Assembly: GCA_021234155.1 (NCBI GenBank)
Contig: JAJEKV010000277.1
Coordinates: 310,001-374,000 of the forward strand
Reading direction: 5' to 3'
Length of the DNA stretch: 64,000 nt
Source: Isoetes taiwanensis
Lineage: Eukaryota; Streptophyta; Lycopodiopsida; Isoetales; Isoetaceae
Shown here: positions 54,813 through 64,000 of the stretch, piece after piece
How positions within the stretch are numbered: position 1 is the stretch's first letter
Layout: every line of letters begins with the position of its first letter
Notes under the pieces: generated by a model
What the model was told of the DNA's origin: nothing
What the model saw: only the letters and a program-made list of their open reading frames with translations
Databases searched by the model: none
Translations under genes and position numbers: made by a program

Positions 54813-56195
54813 ATGGCAACAAAAGCGATACGTCTCGAGAACTATGAGGATAACATTCATAAGGCTTTAATTGAAAGAGAAGTGCATCATAGGTAAACTA
54901 TTTACCTTTTGAGAAGCAAGTTTCCTACATCATTATCTGATATCAGACCGAAGTTTAATAAATGAAGCTTTTGTATGCATGTATTCAAATTGGTTTCACT
55001 TTTTCTGTTAGAATGCCAAAAAACCTATCCACTTTGCAGCAGGCTGGGCCCAAGATTGTTTTGCAGAACCACAATATGCATAAGGTTGGTTTCAATGCTT
55101 ACACCCTCTTTGATTGATTAAAAGCAAGTCTTCTACACCATTCATAGTGTGCTTAAGCATTGATGCTGATATCAGAGAAACAATAATAAATAAAGCTTTT
55201 ATATGCACGTGTTCAAATTGGGCTCACTTTTTGTGCTAGAATGCCAAAAGACCTATCCACTTTGCAGCAGGTTGGGCCCTTGACTATTCTGCAAATGACA
55301 ATTTTATAAGGTTGGTTTGAGTGGTTATATCATCTTTGACTGATTGGAAGCAAGTTTTTATACCATTTTAACTATATGTGCTTCCATTCAGACAATAAAG
55401 GAGCAATTTGCCTTGAACCCAACATGAACAATAAGTCTCTACCTCGCCAACTGAAAGAATCTAGGTATTTTTGCCATCTTCAATTGATCTTATTGCCAAT
55501 ATTGTAAACATTATGCTGAAGAGCTCATGTTGTCTGAGGAGCCCCACGTTCCACTTACGTTTGATATGCTCTGATTTTGCTTGCATCTGATATGATGTCC
55601 TCTTAAATACAAGTGCAAAAACTTCTAGAATTCTACCTCTGCTCATGCATGTTGAGATTTTTAGATATGTGTCCAGATTGACAATGATTGTAGGATAAAC
55701 AGGTTTGAGCCACGGTAGCATTCAGATATGAACCGATCCTCTCAACAAAGATAAATTGGTCCTGTTATTGATTCTTTTACAAATTAGTTAAGCAAGTATT
55801 TGGGTCTCATAGTCTTCACCAAAACTTTATCTATTTTCTAATCTACATTTGTTAATACTCAATCCTATGTCTATATTTGTAATCTACATCTATTTATTTG
55901 AATTCCAATGCAGTTTGTGGCATTGAAATTGCAAACATTGCATGCTTTTTCTGGTGTGCATCATGATGTATTATTGTGGATGGCTGGGAATTATATTTTT
56001 GCTGGGCAAAAGCAAGATGCAGGTACACTGTTTAAGCTAGATTACATAGACTAATACTTTTTATTGTGTTTCTTCTGTCCATCCAGCTTTAGCCATGTCT
56101 GATCTGATTCAGGCAATAAAGGAGCAGTTTGCCTTGAACCCACCATGAACAATAAGCCTCTACCTCGCCAATTGAAAGAATCTAGGTATTTTTGC
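54813..56195 (+). CDS. Unrecognised multi-exon gene with duplicated exons
   Basis: Exon at 54,813-54,892: MATKAIRLENYEDNIHKALI EREVHH, donor GTAAAC. Exon at 55,012-55,084, in phase: MPKNLSTLQQAGPKIVLQNH NMHK, donor GTTGGT. A degenerate second copy of that exon lies at about 55,241-55,312 (MPKDLSTLQQVGP, ending in a stop). Exon at about 55,393-55,465: DNKGAICLEPNMNNKSLPRQ LKES. Exon at 55,914-56,022: FVALKLQTLHAFSGVHHDVL LWMAGNYIFAGQKQDA. In phase with it, 56,114-56,186: NKGAVCLEPTMNNKPLPRQL KES, a second copy of the 55,393 exon. Splice borders are good throughout. I cannot name the family. The product is soluble-looking and the gene may be functional through the second exon copy. Confidence 0.5.
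54939..55390. repeat. Tandem duplication of ~232 bp
   Basis: Two copies start with GATATCAGA..GAA (about 54,941 and 55,172) and share TGCATGTATTCAAATTGG, the MPK-LSTLQQ exon and the intron after it. The second copy has accumulated changes that end its reading frame. Confidence 0.8.
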
Positions 56196-56410
56196 CATCT
56201 TCAATTGATCTTATTTGCCAATGTTGTAAACATTATGCTAAAGAACTTATATTTGACGTGCCCTGATTTTGCTTGCATCTGATATGATGTCCACTTATAT
56301 ATATAAGTGCAACAACTTCTAGAGTTTTATTGAGGGACCTCTGCTCATGCATGCTGAGATGTCTAGATATGTATTCACATTGAAAATGACTGGAGAATAA
56401 GCAGTTTCTA
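55391..56410. repeat. Duplicated segment, offset ~721 bp
   Basis: 55,392-55,700 and 56,113-56,410 share CAATAAAGGAGCA.TTTGCC, ACCTCGCCAA.TGAAAGAATC, GCTTGCATCTGATATGATGTCC and GCTCATGCATG.TGAGAT. The second copy lacks about 35 bases (GTTGTCTGAGGAGCCCCACG region). Confidence 0.8.
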
Positions 56411-57816
56411 CAAAAAAAGGCTTGCAAGAAACCTATGTGTATGTGTACATGTGGTCCATGGCAATCAATCTTCCAATTGATTGTGCGTGCTTCCATACCA
56501 GTCTATATTCCCTTCAGCAAAATGGGCTCTTCCATTCCATTCTATATCCCCTTCTTCAAAATGTCTAAGGATTTTTCTTCCAGTCCTTTGCTTCCGGTCT
56601 GAAGCTGATACCTTGCTAAATGTCATTCTGGATGAATTTCATACTCTCTAATGTTCAAAGCCGTTCTCAAGAATGAGGATATATGAGGAATTTCATGAAC
56701 CATACACAGTATGCAACCATACACAGTGTGCAACCATATGCCATGGTCTGCTAAAAAATAAAGTAGAGGGTTCAAGTTACACTACAATGCATTACGCATT
56801 TTGGCACCATGGCCCATGGAAGCGGTTGTGCCTAAACCGAAATGTAGAAGATTCATTATTATAGTGGTCTGGCTATGGAAGATCTATACTGCTTTGCGCT
56901 CTCTTCTTCTTAGCCTACCCAGTTCCAGAGAACAACATCAATAACATGAATGGATCTCAGGTTTTTAGGTTTGTTTTTATTTTAAGCTTGATGAAACCCA
57001 GTTTGTTGCTTTTGTTTATAGTATTGTCCTTTCGTTTGCCTTCAATATTTGGATTCTGCCCTGAATGGTTTGTAAATGTCAAACAATTCAATTTACTTAA
57101 TTATAATATGTTTGTGTTACAGGTTTTTTTGGTGTACGTGCAGATCGAATAGACATTGCAAATTTATATTTGTTTTGTTTTGTTATAGTTCTGACCAGAT
57201 TCCTTCCTGGAAATGTTTTTCATTAAATCATTAGAGCAACATATATGATATGCCAGCACAAAATCACTGCAAATTTAGGGCTTATCTTGATGAAGACTGA
57301 ACTGTCAAAAGGAAGACCTTGGCTTCCATACAAAAGTACTATCCGAATCTATGAAGAAAAGTGAAGCTTCAACATCGCAACTAATTCATCTTCAGCATAT
57401 ATTGGTAAATATTCAAGATTGTGTGATGTACATTTGCATAATTTAAGTTGCACTCAAAGTCTTAGTTGATTGTTAATTAAGAATTCTGATTTCGACATGA
57501 TATCAGATCTTACCTCATGTGTAGACTGCACAGTGATATAATCAACGATATTGTTGCTTATGTTTAGTCTGCATAGTGATGCAGACAACTATTATTGCTA
57601 AACGGTCAAGGTTTTCTGTGAATTTATTCTGGTATAATCTTGACCACAATTTAAAACATTTGTTCAAGCATTTGTTCTAGCAGAAGGCCCTAATGCCAAG
57701 TCTACCACTTATTAGACGTATACAAGAAGCTCCAAATTGATTATGGTTTCCCTGTTTCAATATTGCTCAGCATTTAAGAGCCTTTTTCAAACAATTGTTT
57801 TGTTTGGCTTCAAGAG
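56411..57816. other. No gene recognised
   Basis: ORFs at 56,673-56,864, 56,946-57,152 and 57,737-58,018 have no recognised motifs. The phrase CACAGTATGCAACCATACACAGTGTGCAACCATA near 56,705-56,740 is a short direct repeat. Confidence 0.4.
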
Positions 57817-59366
57817 TGTGACGCTCCCTGCTAAATATACGGCTCCTGGCCGTACACTCGGCAGGAAATCCCCCATCCGGTCCTTCAACCGCACGGGCTC
57901 TCTGTCTATCCCGCACTCTAAGATGATCGTAGTGCGGGAAGGGGACACGAAGGTGTCTTGCGTGCCCTTCCCCTATGGGCTCCTATCACAGCAGAAGCAC
58001 ACACATCGTCAGAACTAGCAATACAATACAACATACTACCTCAAGGGGTAGCTCATCCACATATCCATAGGTGCAAAGAACATAATCATATGCCATAAAA
58101 CATGAGAGCTCCTACCCATGGCTCAGAGCACATAAGGAAGTCGGTGACTAGATAGGCCTCAAGATAGAAGCGGACCAGGAGTCATAACAATGGCGGGCTG
58201 GCATAAGACAATGGCTAGGGTTGACCACTCCATCGCCCCTCACGTGCATACTGCGGATGGGGGGCTGGATCAAGCTCGGCATGACTCTAACCTTCGGGAT
58301 ATGCAATCCCATGGCATCACCCATCGGGACTACTCCGGGTTGCATCTCCTGGTCCGTCGAGAGGTAGGAAGGGTTGAATCTCCCCTTCGGGGTCTAGAGG
58401 CTCCACAGGCGGCTAGAGAATCATGGCGACACCACGATTGTGTACCGGTGAACCCCCAAAACAAGAGCCAAAGCGACACTTGCAACTCTTGAGAGGCAGG
58501 GCGACATCATCGCCCCAGGAGGTGTCAGATCCATGCTCGGCTCCCGCTGTGTAGTGCCGAGTCACATCATAGCTTCCATAGCCCGGTGGGTTCCTATGCA
58601 CAGGCCGCATCTAATAGGAACTAAGGGATCTACACTAGGAGCATACTACATATGGCCCTAGGTCTCTACCCCCCTTCCCAATACAAGAGGAGCAACATGA
58701 TCAACCAACATCACATACATCACATCATGATCAATATCATAAGAACATCTTAACCTAATCATACACATCTAACTTACAGTTAGGGTTCCTTGATTAGGGT
58801 TCAAGATGTTCATCAAAGGTTCTAGGATGGCTCTACTCTAGACACGAAATACTAACCCATCTGGAGTGCTAACTTCCAGATGAACTAACATGAACTCTAC
58901 TCAACCTACCTCCTCCAGAAGCGCTTCCTCCCATCCCTGGCGTCTCCATGCTCCTTGACGTGGATCGAAGGCTTGCCCCCTCTACGATCATGCACACCTT
59001 CCAGGGGCTGCTGCTCCAGGCTAGGCTATGATGAACGATGCTCGAAACGGGGTTTCGGGCACGTAGATGAGAGTTCAGGTGCTAGGGTCAGGAAAAAGGG
59101 TCTAGGGTTAGGGTTTGAGCCAATATAGGTGTGGGTCCACATGGGATGCCACGTGGCACCAATAGGATGAGGTCGTGTGGCGGTTGCCCAATAGGATAAG
59201 GCCATGTGGAAATGGGCCTTATCCTAAGGTTATCTAAGTTAAACAATTAACTTAGATGTGCACCCCTTGCCACTTTCTAAGGCATACAAGGCTACATAGG
59301 TAGACTTGTATGGTGACGGTCCAGGAATATACGTATTTATAGCGTATATTCTCCTGGAACGTCACA
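57817..59366 (-). mobile_element. 3' LTR of the gypsy element
   Basis: The ends form TGTGACG...CGTCACA over 1,550 bp. In the element's sense it begins TGTGACGTTCCAGGAG right after the polypurine tract. Near that end, ATATACG..TATAAATACGTATAT is a palindromic, TATA-containing stretch. The other LTR is beyond the window. The outer 5 bases are AAGAG (57,812-57,816). Confidence 0.8.
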
Positions 59367-59380
59367 TTCTCCCCCCTTAT
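59367..59380 (-). other. Polypurine tract of the gypsy element
   Basis: On the minus strand AAGGGGGGAGAA lies immediately before the LTR start TGTGACG. This is the usual plant gypsy arrangement that primes second-strand synthesis. Confidence 0.8.
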
Positions 59381-59524
59381 ATAGGACAATGCTGTCCTCA
59401 GCATTGCGCTAAGGTGACGAGCCTACCCTATATCTGCAAAACAACATATGAGCATACAGTTTAATTCAATTTAAACGATCAACTTCCTATTGAAGAGTTA
59501 AATGTCAAAATTTAGGCTATATTT

Positions 59525-60540
59525 GTATTCTAGAATGGGACTCGCATAAAACCAACAAACCGCCCGACTTAGACTTGCTTCTCATTCATCTCAGCAGATT
59601 TTCTACAATGGTGGATAGTGGATAGCCGCACACATGCGAACTACCCATAAAAAATAAAGGGAAAATCCAATTATATCATTTGGACCCCAACAAAATACAA
59701 TGCTAATAGAGGCGGGCTAGTGTACTGCTTAGAAAGCTTATCAGGGATTAAAAAAAACCCGCCCTTTCGGGTTTTGAGGAAAAACGTAGTGATAAACCTT
59801 GAAAGGGGGCTGGACAAGCGTAAGGCATAAAAATGGCTCCCAAAACCCACGAATGGAAAAGTCGAAGCGGATGCTGGCTCGCTAACACGTACACGCACAT
59901 CACCAACAAAACAACAAGACAAACCAAACCTCCCAGTGGAGGGGCTGATTCTGTGGCGTGCCTGCGATAAAAATACAATAACAAAGAAGGGGGAGGGTGG
60001 GTTCAAAGAGAATAAAGATGCTGGAGAGAAGAGGAGGCCCGATGAGAAGTCGAAGCGTAAGCGGCGCCTAAAATAGCGAACTCCCAACGAGCGGGCATGC
60101 GCGCCGCATGCATGCAAAACATGCATGCTCGTCCCATTCTAGAATGGCGATCCGATGTCCGGATCGATGGGATTCTAGAATGGGACTTTATAAACCAACA
60201 AACGCCCGAATACCAAAGGACTTCCTTAACAAACTAGGATCGAGGGGCGAAGGTCCACGGGATGAAGGCTAAAAGGCGAGAACGGACAATATGAAAGAAA
60301 GCGCCAAATTGGCCAAACCCGAGGCGAGGAAGAAGCCCCTCCCCGCACGGAAACAATTCAAAGAGAATAAAGATGCTGAGAGAGAAGAGGAAGCGTCGAT
60401 GAGAAGTCGGAAGCGTAAGCGCCTAAAATAGCAAACTCCCAACGAAGCGGGCATGCAGCGCGCATGCATGCAAAACATGCATGCTCGTCCCATTCTAGAA
60501 TGGCGATCCGATGTCTCGGATCGATGGGACTTATAGAAAA
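59525..60540 (-). repeat. ~350-650-bp dispersed tandem repeat family, copy 2
   Basis: Two units (about 59,528-60,176 and 60,174-60,535) carry the same ordered blocks on the minus strand: TCTAGAATGGGACGAGCATG, a GCATGC palindrome cluster, TGGGAGTT.GCTATTTTAGGC, GACTTCTCATCG, CAGCATCTTTATTCTCTTTG, and a CGGGCGTTTGTTGGTTTATA block at the end. They match the repeat at 2,605-3,115 in opposite orientation. They lie between the gypsy pol stop and its 3' LTR, so they were inserted into or carried by the element. The ORFs at 59,671-60,126 and 60,269-60,493 are paralogous by repetition, not evidence of a gene. Confidence 0.7.
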
Positions 60541-60699
60541 TTTTATAGCCTTAACAAGGTTACTTCTTATAATAATTCAAAACATTACTATAAGAGTTAT
60601 TAGGGTTCATAGTCTAAATTATGGTTCTCCCATCTTCTCGTAATGCGCCCCACCTCGATGCTCACTTCTCACTTGCCTGCACAAGGAGCACATTACGTT

Positions 60700-61200
60700 A
60701 GTTTTATTAATAAGTTTGTGGTTTTAGGGGATCACCCCCCTTACCAATACCTTGCACTCGATCATAGCCCTTTCGGATTTGAGCTTAAGGACCATTTAAG
60801 ATGATCCCATCATCGCCCATGATCAAGTGCTACCTTGTACGGTTTCGGTTGCGGTGCGAGTACCCCTAGTGCATCATGCCCCAAGGGTTTTAAGCTAGGG
60901 GAACGTCTCACGATCCCATCATCGCGCATGATCACTTTGACCTTCACCATGACCCCCCTATGGCCAGGTGTGCGAACCCCGCATCATGGCATAGGGAGCA
61001 TCCGACCGATGTCCCATCATTGCACACTATGCCTTACTTCTCTCTCTCTCTCTCTCTCGCATGACCCTATTGGTCATGCGCACCTCTTGGTGCATGTTGG
61101 CCTAGAGAATGCCTTAAAGGCGTATCCCATCATCGCCCACACGTTCCAAGATTCTGGCACATGTGCTCTACTAACTAGAAGACATGAGCCAGAACTTAAG
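60700..61200. repeat. ~105-bp degenerate tandem repeat in gypsy 3' region
   Basis: GATCCCATCATCGCCCATGA or a variant recurs at about 60,805, 60,913, 61,012 and 61,124. Between the copies are related words (GGTGTGCGAACCCC / GGTGCGAGTACCCC; GCATCATGGCATAGGG / GCATCATGCCCCAAGGG). A short (TC)n run lies at 61,031-61,051. Confidence 0.55.
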
Positions 61201-61222
61201 GCTAACTAAGAAACATACTAAG

Positions 61223-62149
61223 CTAACCTCCTAGCAAGTCGGGGTCGACCAAGTCGGAGACGACTCGCCCATCAAACTCTTTCATAAACTCTGGGTATTG
61301 CTTCTCCAAATCCTGCTTCAATACCCATGTTGCGTCTTCCACGGGCAAGTGTTTCCACTTGACCAAATACTGGAGGAACTGAGACCTCCTAGTCTTCTTG
61401 AATGACTTATCAAGAAGTAATTCAGGCACAATTTCAACTTGCTCTTCTGTCATTTCCAACAAAGTTGGAGTATCCAAGACCTCATCAGGGTTAGGATTGT
61501 GCCTTTTCAATAAACTTACGTGAAAAACCTTATGAACCTTGAGATGGGCCGGAAGATCCAACTTGTAGGCTTGGGAGCCCACTCTCTCCAAAATCTTGAA
61601 TGGACCGGCCCACCTAGGGGCAAGCTTCTTGCAACTCCCAATCTGAAGCTTAGCTTGCTTAACCTTGATCTTCAACCACACGCTATCGCCTACCTTGAAC
61701 TCCCTTACGGTCCTGTGCCTGTCGGCTACACTCTTCTGTCGACTTCTTGCTGCTAGGAGGTACCCCCTTACTTCTTCCAGCACCTGCTGCATATCTCCTA
61801 GCATCTGTTGGGATACTTCAACCTTTGACACATGATTGTGCCAAGTATCCGGGGTTAGGCACTGGTACCCGTAATTTACCATGAAAGGAGACATCTGAGA
61901 TGACTCCTGCTTGGCACTATTGTAGGCGAATTCTACCAAGTGGATGTACTCATCCCACTTGGACTGCTTATTCCACACGAAGCTTCTAAGCATGTCTTCA
62001 AGGATTCGATTCGTGCGCTCCGTCTGACCATCTGTCTGCGGATGATAAGCTGTGCTCATGGAGAGATTCGTCTGAATGGTGCTAAAGAGGTCCTGCCAAA
62101 AAGCACTCATAAATTTGGAATCCCTATCTGAAATTATCTCCCGAGGCAT
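61223..62149 (-). pseudogene. pol: Gypsy chromovirus integrase C-terminal half with chromodomain
   Basis: 308 residues. The frame opens with PREIISDRDSKFMSAFWQDL and YHPQTDGQTERTNRIL, holding the second catalytic Asp and the Glu of the DDE triad. It then has FKVGDSVWLK and the GPF module (residues 182-184, LAPRWAGPFKILERVGSQAY), HVSLLKRHNP, and a chromodomain at about 241-290 (FLQYLVKWKHLPVEDATWVL). Chromodomains steer chromovirus integration to particular histone marks. The first catalytic Asp is in the preceding frame; one extra T at about 62,165 separates them, so the start shown is not a true one. Ends DLLGG stop. Confidence 0.9.
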
Positions 62150-62159
62150 GCCATGGAGC

Positions 62160-62591
62160 CTAAAAATTCTCCTTTACAAATAACTTGGCAGTATCTAATG
62201 CTGTGTCCGTAGTTCTACAAGGCACAAAATGTGCCATCTTAGATAATTTATCTACGACAACCATTAATGCATCCTTGCCTCGAAGAGTTCTAGGAAGTCC
62301 TGTAATAAAATCCATGCTTATGACCTCCCACTTAACATTTGGCACCTCCAATGGCTCTAAGGCACCTGGAATTCGAAGTTGCTCCGCTTTCGTCTGTTGA
62401 CACAACTGGCATTCCCGGATATACCTGGCTATCTGCTTCTTCATCTCCGGCCAGAAATACCTACTCTGAATCTTGAAGTAGGTCTTCATGAACCCTGCAT
62501 GCCCTGCTATTGGGCTGTTGTGTGTGTCATGAAGAATTAACTTCCTTATACCTGACGATTCAGGCACACACAACTTGTCCTTATGGTACAA
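62160..62591 (-). pseudogene. pol: Gypsy integrase zinc finger and start of core
   Basis: 143 residues: CVPESSGIRKLILHDTHNSP, IAGHAGFMKTYFKIQSRYFW, IRECQLCQQTK (HHCC zinc-binding domain), then VISMDFITGLPRT with the first catalytic Asp, and VVVDKLSKMAHFVPC. A one-base insertion at the end moves the rest of integrase to the next frame (61,223-62,149). Confidence 0.9.
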
Positions 62592-64000
62592 CAGGTTGCC
62601 TTCCTTCTTATAATGCTTGAAGGCTTCTCGCTCCTTATCTGTTCTAGCCTCCCTTGAGAGGCTTGCCCATACCTCCTTGAAATCACCATCAAATGGTAAT
62701 GTCTCCTCAATCTTCTTGCCATACCCACTCGAAAGAGTTGATATAGCATTACAATGTATTCTCGTCTCAAGGGGTTTTCTAGAAAGGCGTCGACCACCAC
62801 ATTCGACTTACGGAAACATAAGCAATCTCAAAATCATACTCCTCAAGGAATTCCATCCACCTCCTTTGCCTTAGATTAAGGGTGGTTGGGTAAAAGATGT
62901 ATTGGAGGCTCGGTATCGATTATCTAAGCGAAATTTCCTCCCAAGCAAATAATGCCTCCAAATACGAAGAGCTCTCACAATAGCTAAGTTCACGATCATG
63001 GGTTGGATAAGCATTTGCTTTCGGTGTCGTTCAACTTCTTGGAATCATAGGCCACTACTCTTCCTTCTTGCATAAGGACTCCACATTTGCTATCTTACTT
63101 GCATCTGTTGCTACTATCTTGTCCTTATCACGGATCTGGCGGAACTAACCTTTGGATTTTGTTGTTAAGGCTTCCTTAAGCTTTTCAAATGAAGCTTGAA
63201 CATTTTCTAGCCAATGTGTTCTCCAATCTTTCACCTTAACACTCTTAGTGAGATCCGTCAAAGGGGATGCCCACTTAGCGAAGTCCTTGAGAACTTCTGT
63301 AGTATCCCTTGGACCTAGAAAACTCCTTACTACCGCCACATTCTTGGGAGCTGGCCAATCAACTCTTGCTTCAATCTTAGATGGATGCGTAGAAATCCCC
63401 TCATTTGTTACCACATGTCCCAAGTATTCCACTTTCGACTGTTGCAAAGTGGCACTTGGAGAGCTTCCCATACACAATAGATGGCGTCTCAATTTCTCCA
63501 ACACTTTCCTCAAATCGCGACAATGATCTTCAAGGGACTTCTTTGTAGACTAGAATAATGTCGAGAAGAAAACAATGACAAACTCATCCAAGAACTCTCG
63601 AAGATGTCGTTCATGGCGCATAAAAGTTCTTTGGAGCATTCGATAACAAAGGGCATTCTTGTAAACTCAAAGTGACCATACCCAGCGTTCTAAAGGCGGT
63701 CTTATGGATATCCTCTTCTTTTATTCTTATCGGTGGTACCACGACCTTAAGTCAATCTTAGAGAATACCCTTGCTCCTTGGAGCTGGTCCATTAAATCAT
63801 CGCCCTTGGCAAGCATACTTATTCTTTATCGATGCGCTTGTTGGTGGCGATAGTCTATGCACATTCTTAGGCTGCCATCTTTCTCTTCACGAAGAGTATA
63901 GGTGCTCCAAAAGGAGACACACTTGCTCTAATAAAACCAAGCTCAAGCAATTCCTGGAGCTGCTTCTTGAGCTCAATTAACTCAGGGTGCTCATTACGTA
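62592..64000 (-). pseudogene. pol: Gypsy reverse transcriptase-RNase H remnants
   Basis: At the right edge the minus strand reads [37 protein letters not shown], the start of reverse transcriptase, then decays with several frameshifts. 63,513-63,145 gives SKVEYLGHVVTNEGISTHPS, KNVAVVRSFLGPRD (normally ...FLGLxxYYR) and FAKWASPLTDLTKS, the end of RT and the connection. 62,800-62,546 holds fragments of RNase H. The RT catalytic YxDD region (about 63,600) is not readable in one frame. The gene continues beyond the window. Confidence 0.8.

Noticed and set aside
59671-60493. Two related minus-strand ORFs as a gene family
   Set aside because: Their similarity follows from the underlying tandem repeat unit, and the frames are not conserved in the copy at 2.6-3.1 kb.

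Overview
The window looks like repeat-rich, AT-rich nuclear DNA of a land plant. The evidence is intron-containing plant-type genes (a MAKR/BKI1-like protein, a kinesin-13 relic, an At5g15910-like Rossmann protein), plant-type Ty1/copia and Ty3/gypsy elements including a chromodomain integrase, tRNA-iMet-type primer binding sites, L1-type LINE sequence, Helitron ends and hAT-like MITEs. The species cannot be told from the sequence; the size and decay of the repeats would fit a large genome such as a fern or other non-grass plant. Nothing indicates bacterial or organellar DNA.

Layout. 0-7 kb: weak minus-strand coding fragments, a unit of a ~350-bp repeat family, a two-arm dispersed repeat, three facing or neighbouring Helitron-type 3' ends and a small two-exon minus-strand gene. 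7-15 kb: remains of a retrotransposon (gag, PBS, LTR) and a nest three levels deep: a gypsy integrase split by a 5'-truncated LINE, itself split by a 236-bp MITE with an 8-bp target duplication. 16-20 kb: kinesin-13 pseudogene, then a 5'-truncated copia element with a short LTR. 20-27 kb: an unrecognised multi-exon gene, an LRR fragment, another set of unrecognised exons, and the C-terminal exons of a Rossmann-fold gene. 28-33 kb: repeats and the best intact gene of the window, an uninterrupted MAKR/BKI1-like ORF at 29,837-30,814. 33-39 kb: an LTR with PBS and a long stretch of decayed sequence. 40.6-42.2 kb: a ~1.3-kb almost pure purine tract that appears to be the body of a non-autonomous Helitron. 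43.7-44.2 kb: a hAT-like MITE built from TGACACA repeats.

44,991-52,446 is the most interesting part: a ~7.5-kb DNA transposon with ~21-24-bp terminal inverted repeats (GGGTG...) and a 4-bp duplication (CACC). It holds a transposase of the eukaryotic family with WSDG...QFKS...HSKGEHDGA-type motifs on the plus strand. Converging on it from the other end, on the minus strand, is a second gene set that encodes a RING-H2-like zinc domain and an FCP1/NLI-type HAD phosphatase domain (DLNGVLV, TLLLDDS). Both genes are broken here, but their arrangement suggests either a two-gene transposon or a captured host gene.

53-57 kb holds an unrecognised intron-containing gene with tandemly duplicated exons. 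57.8 kb to the end is the 3' half of a minus-strand Ty3/gypsy chromovirus (3' LTR, polypurine tract, integrase plus chromodomain, RNase H/RT remnants), with foreign tandem repeats in its 3' untranslated part. Overall most mobile elements are dead copies, so the window mainly records successive insertion and decay around one or a few possibly functional host genes.
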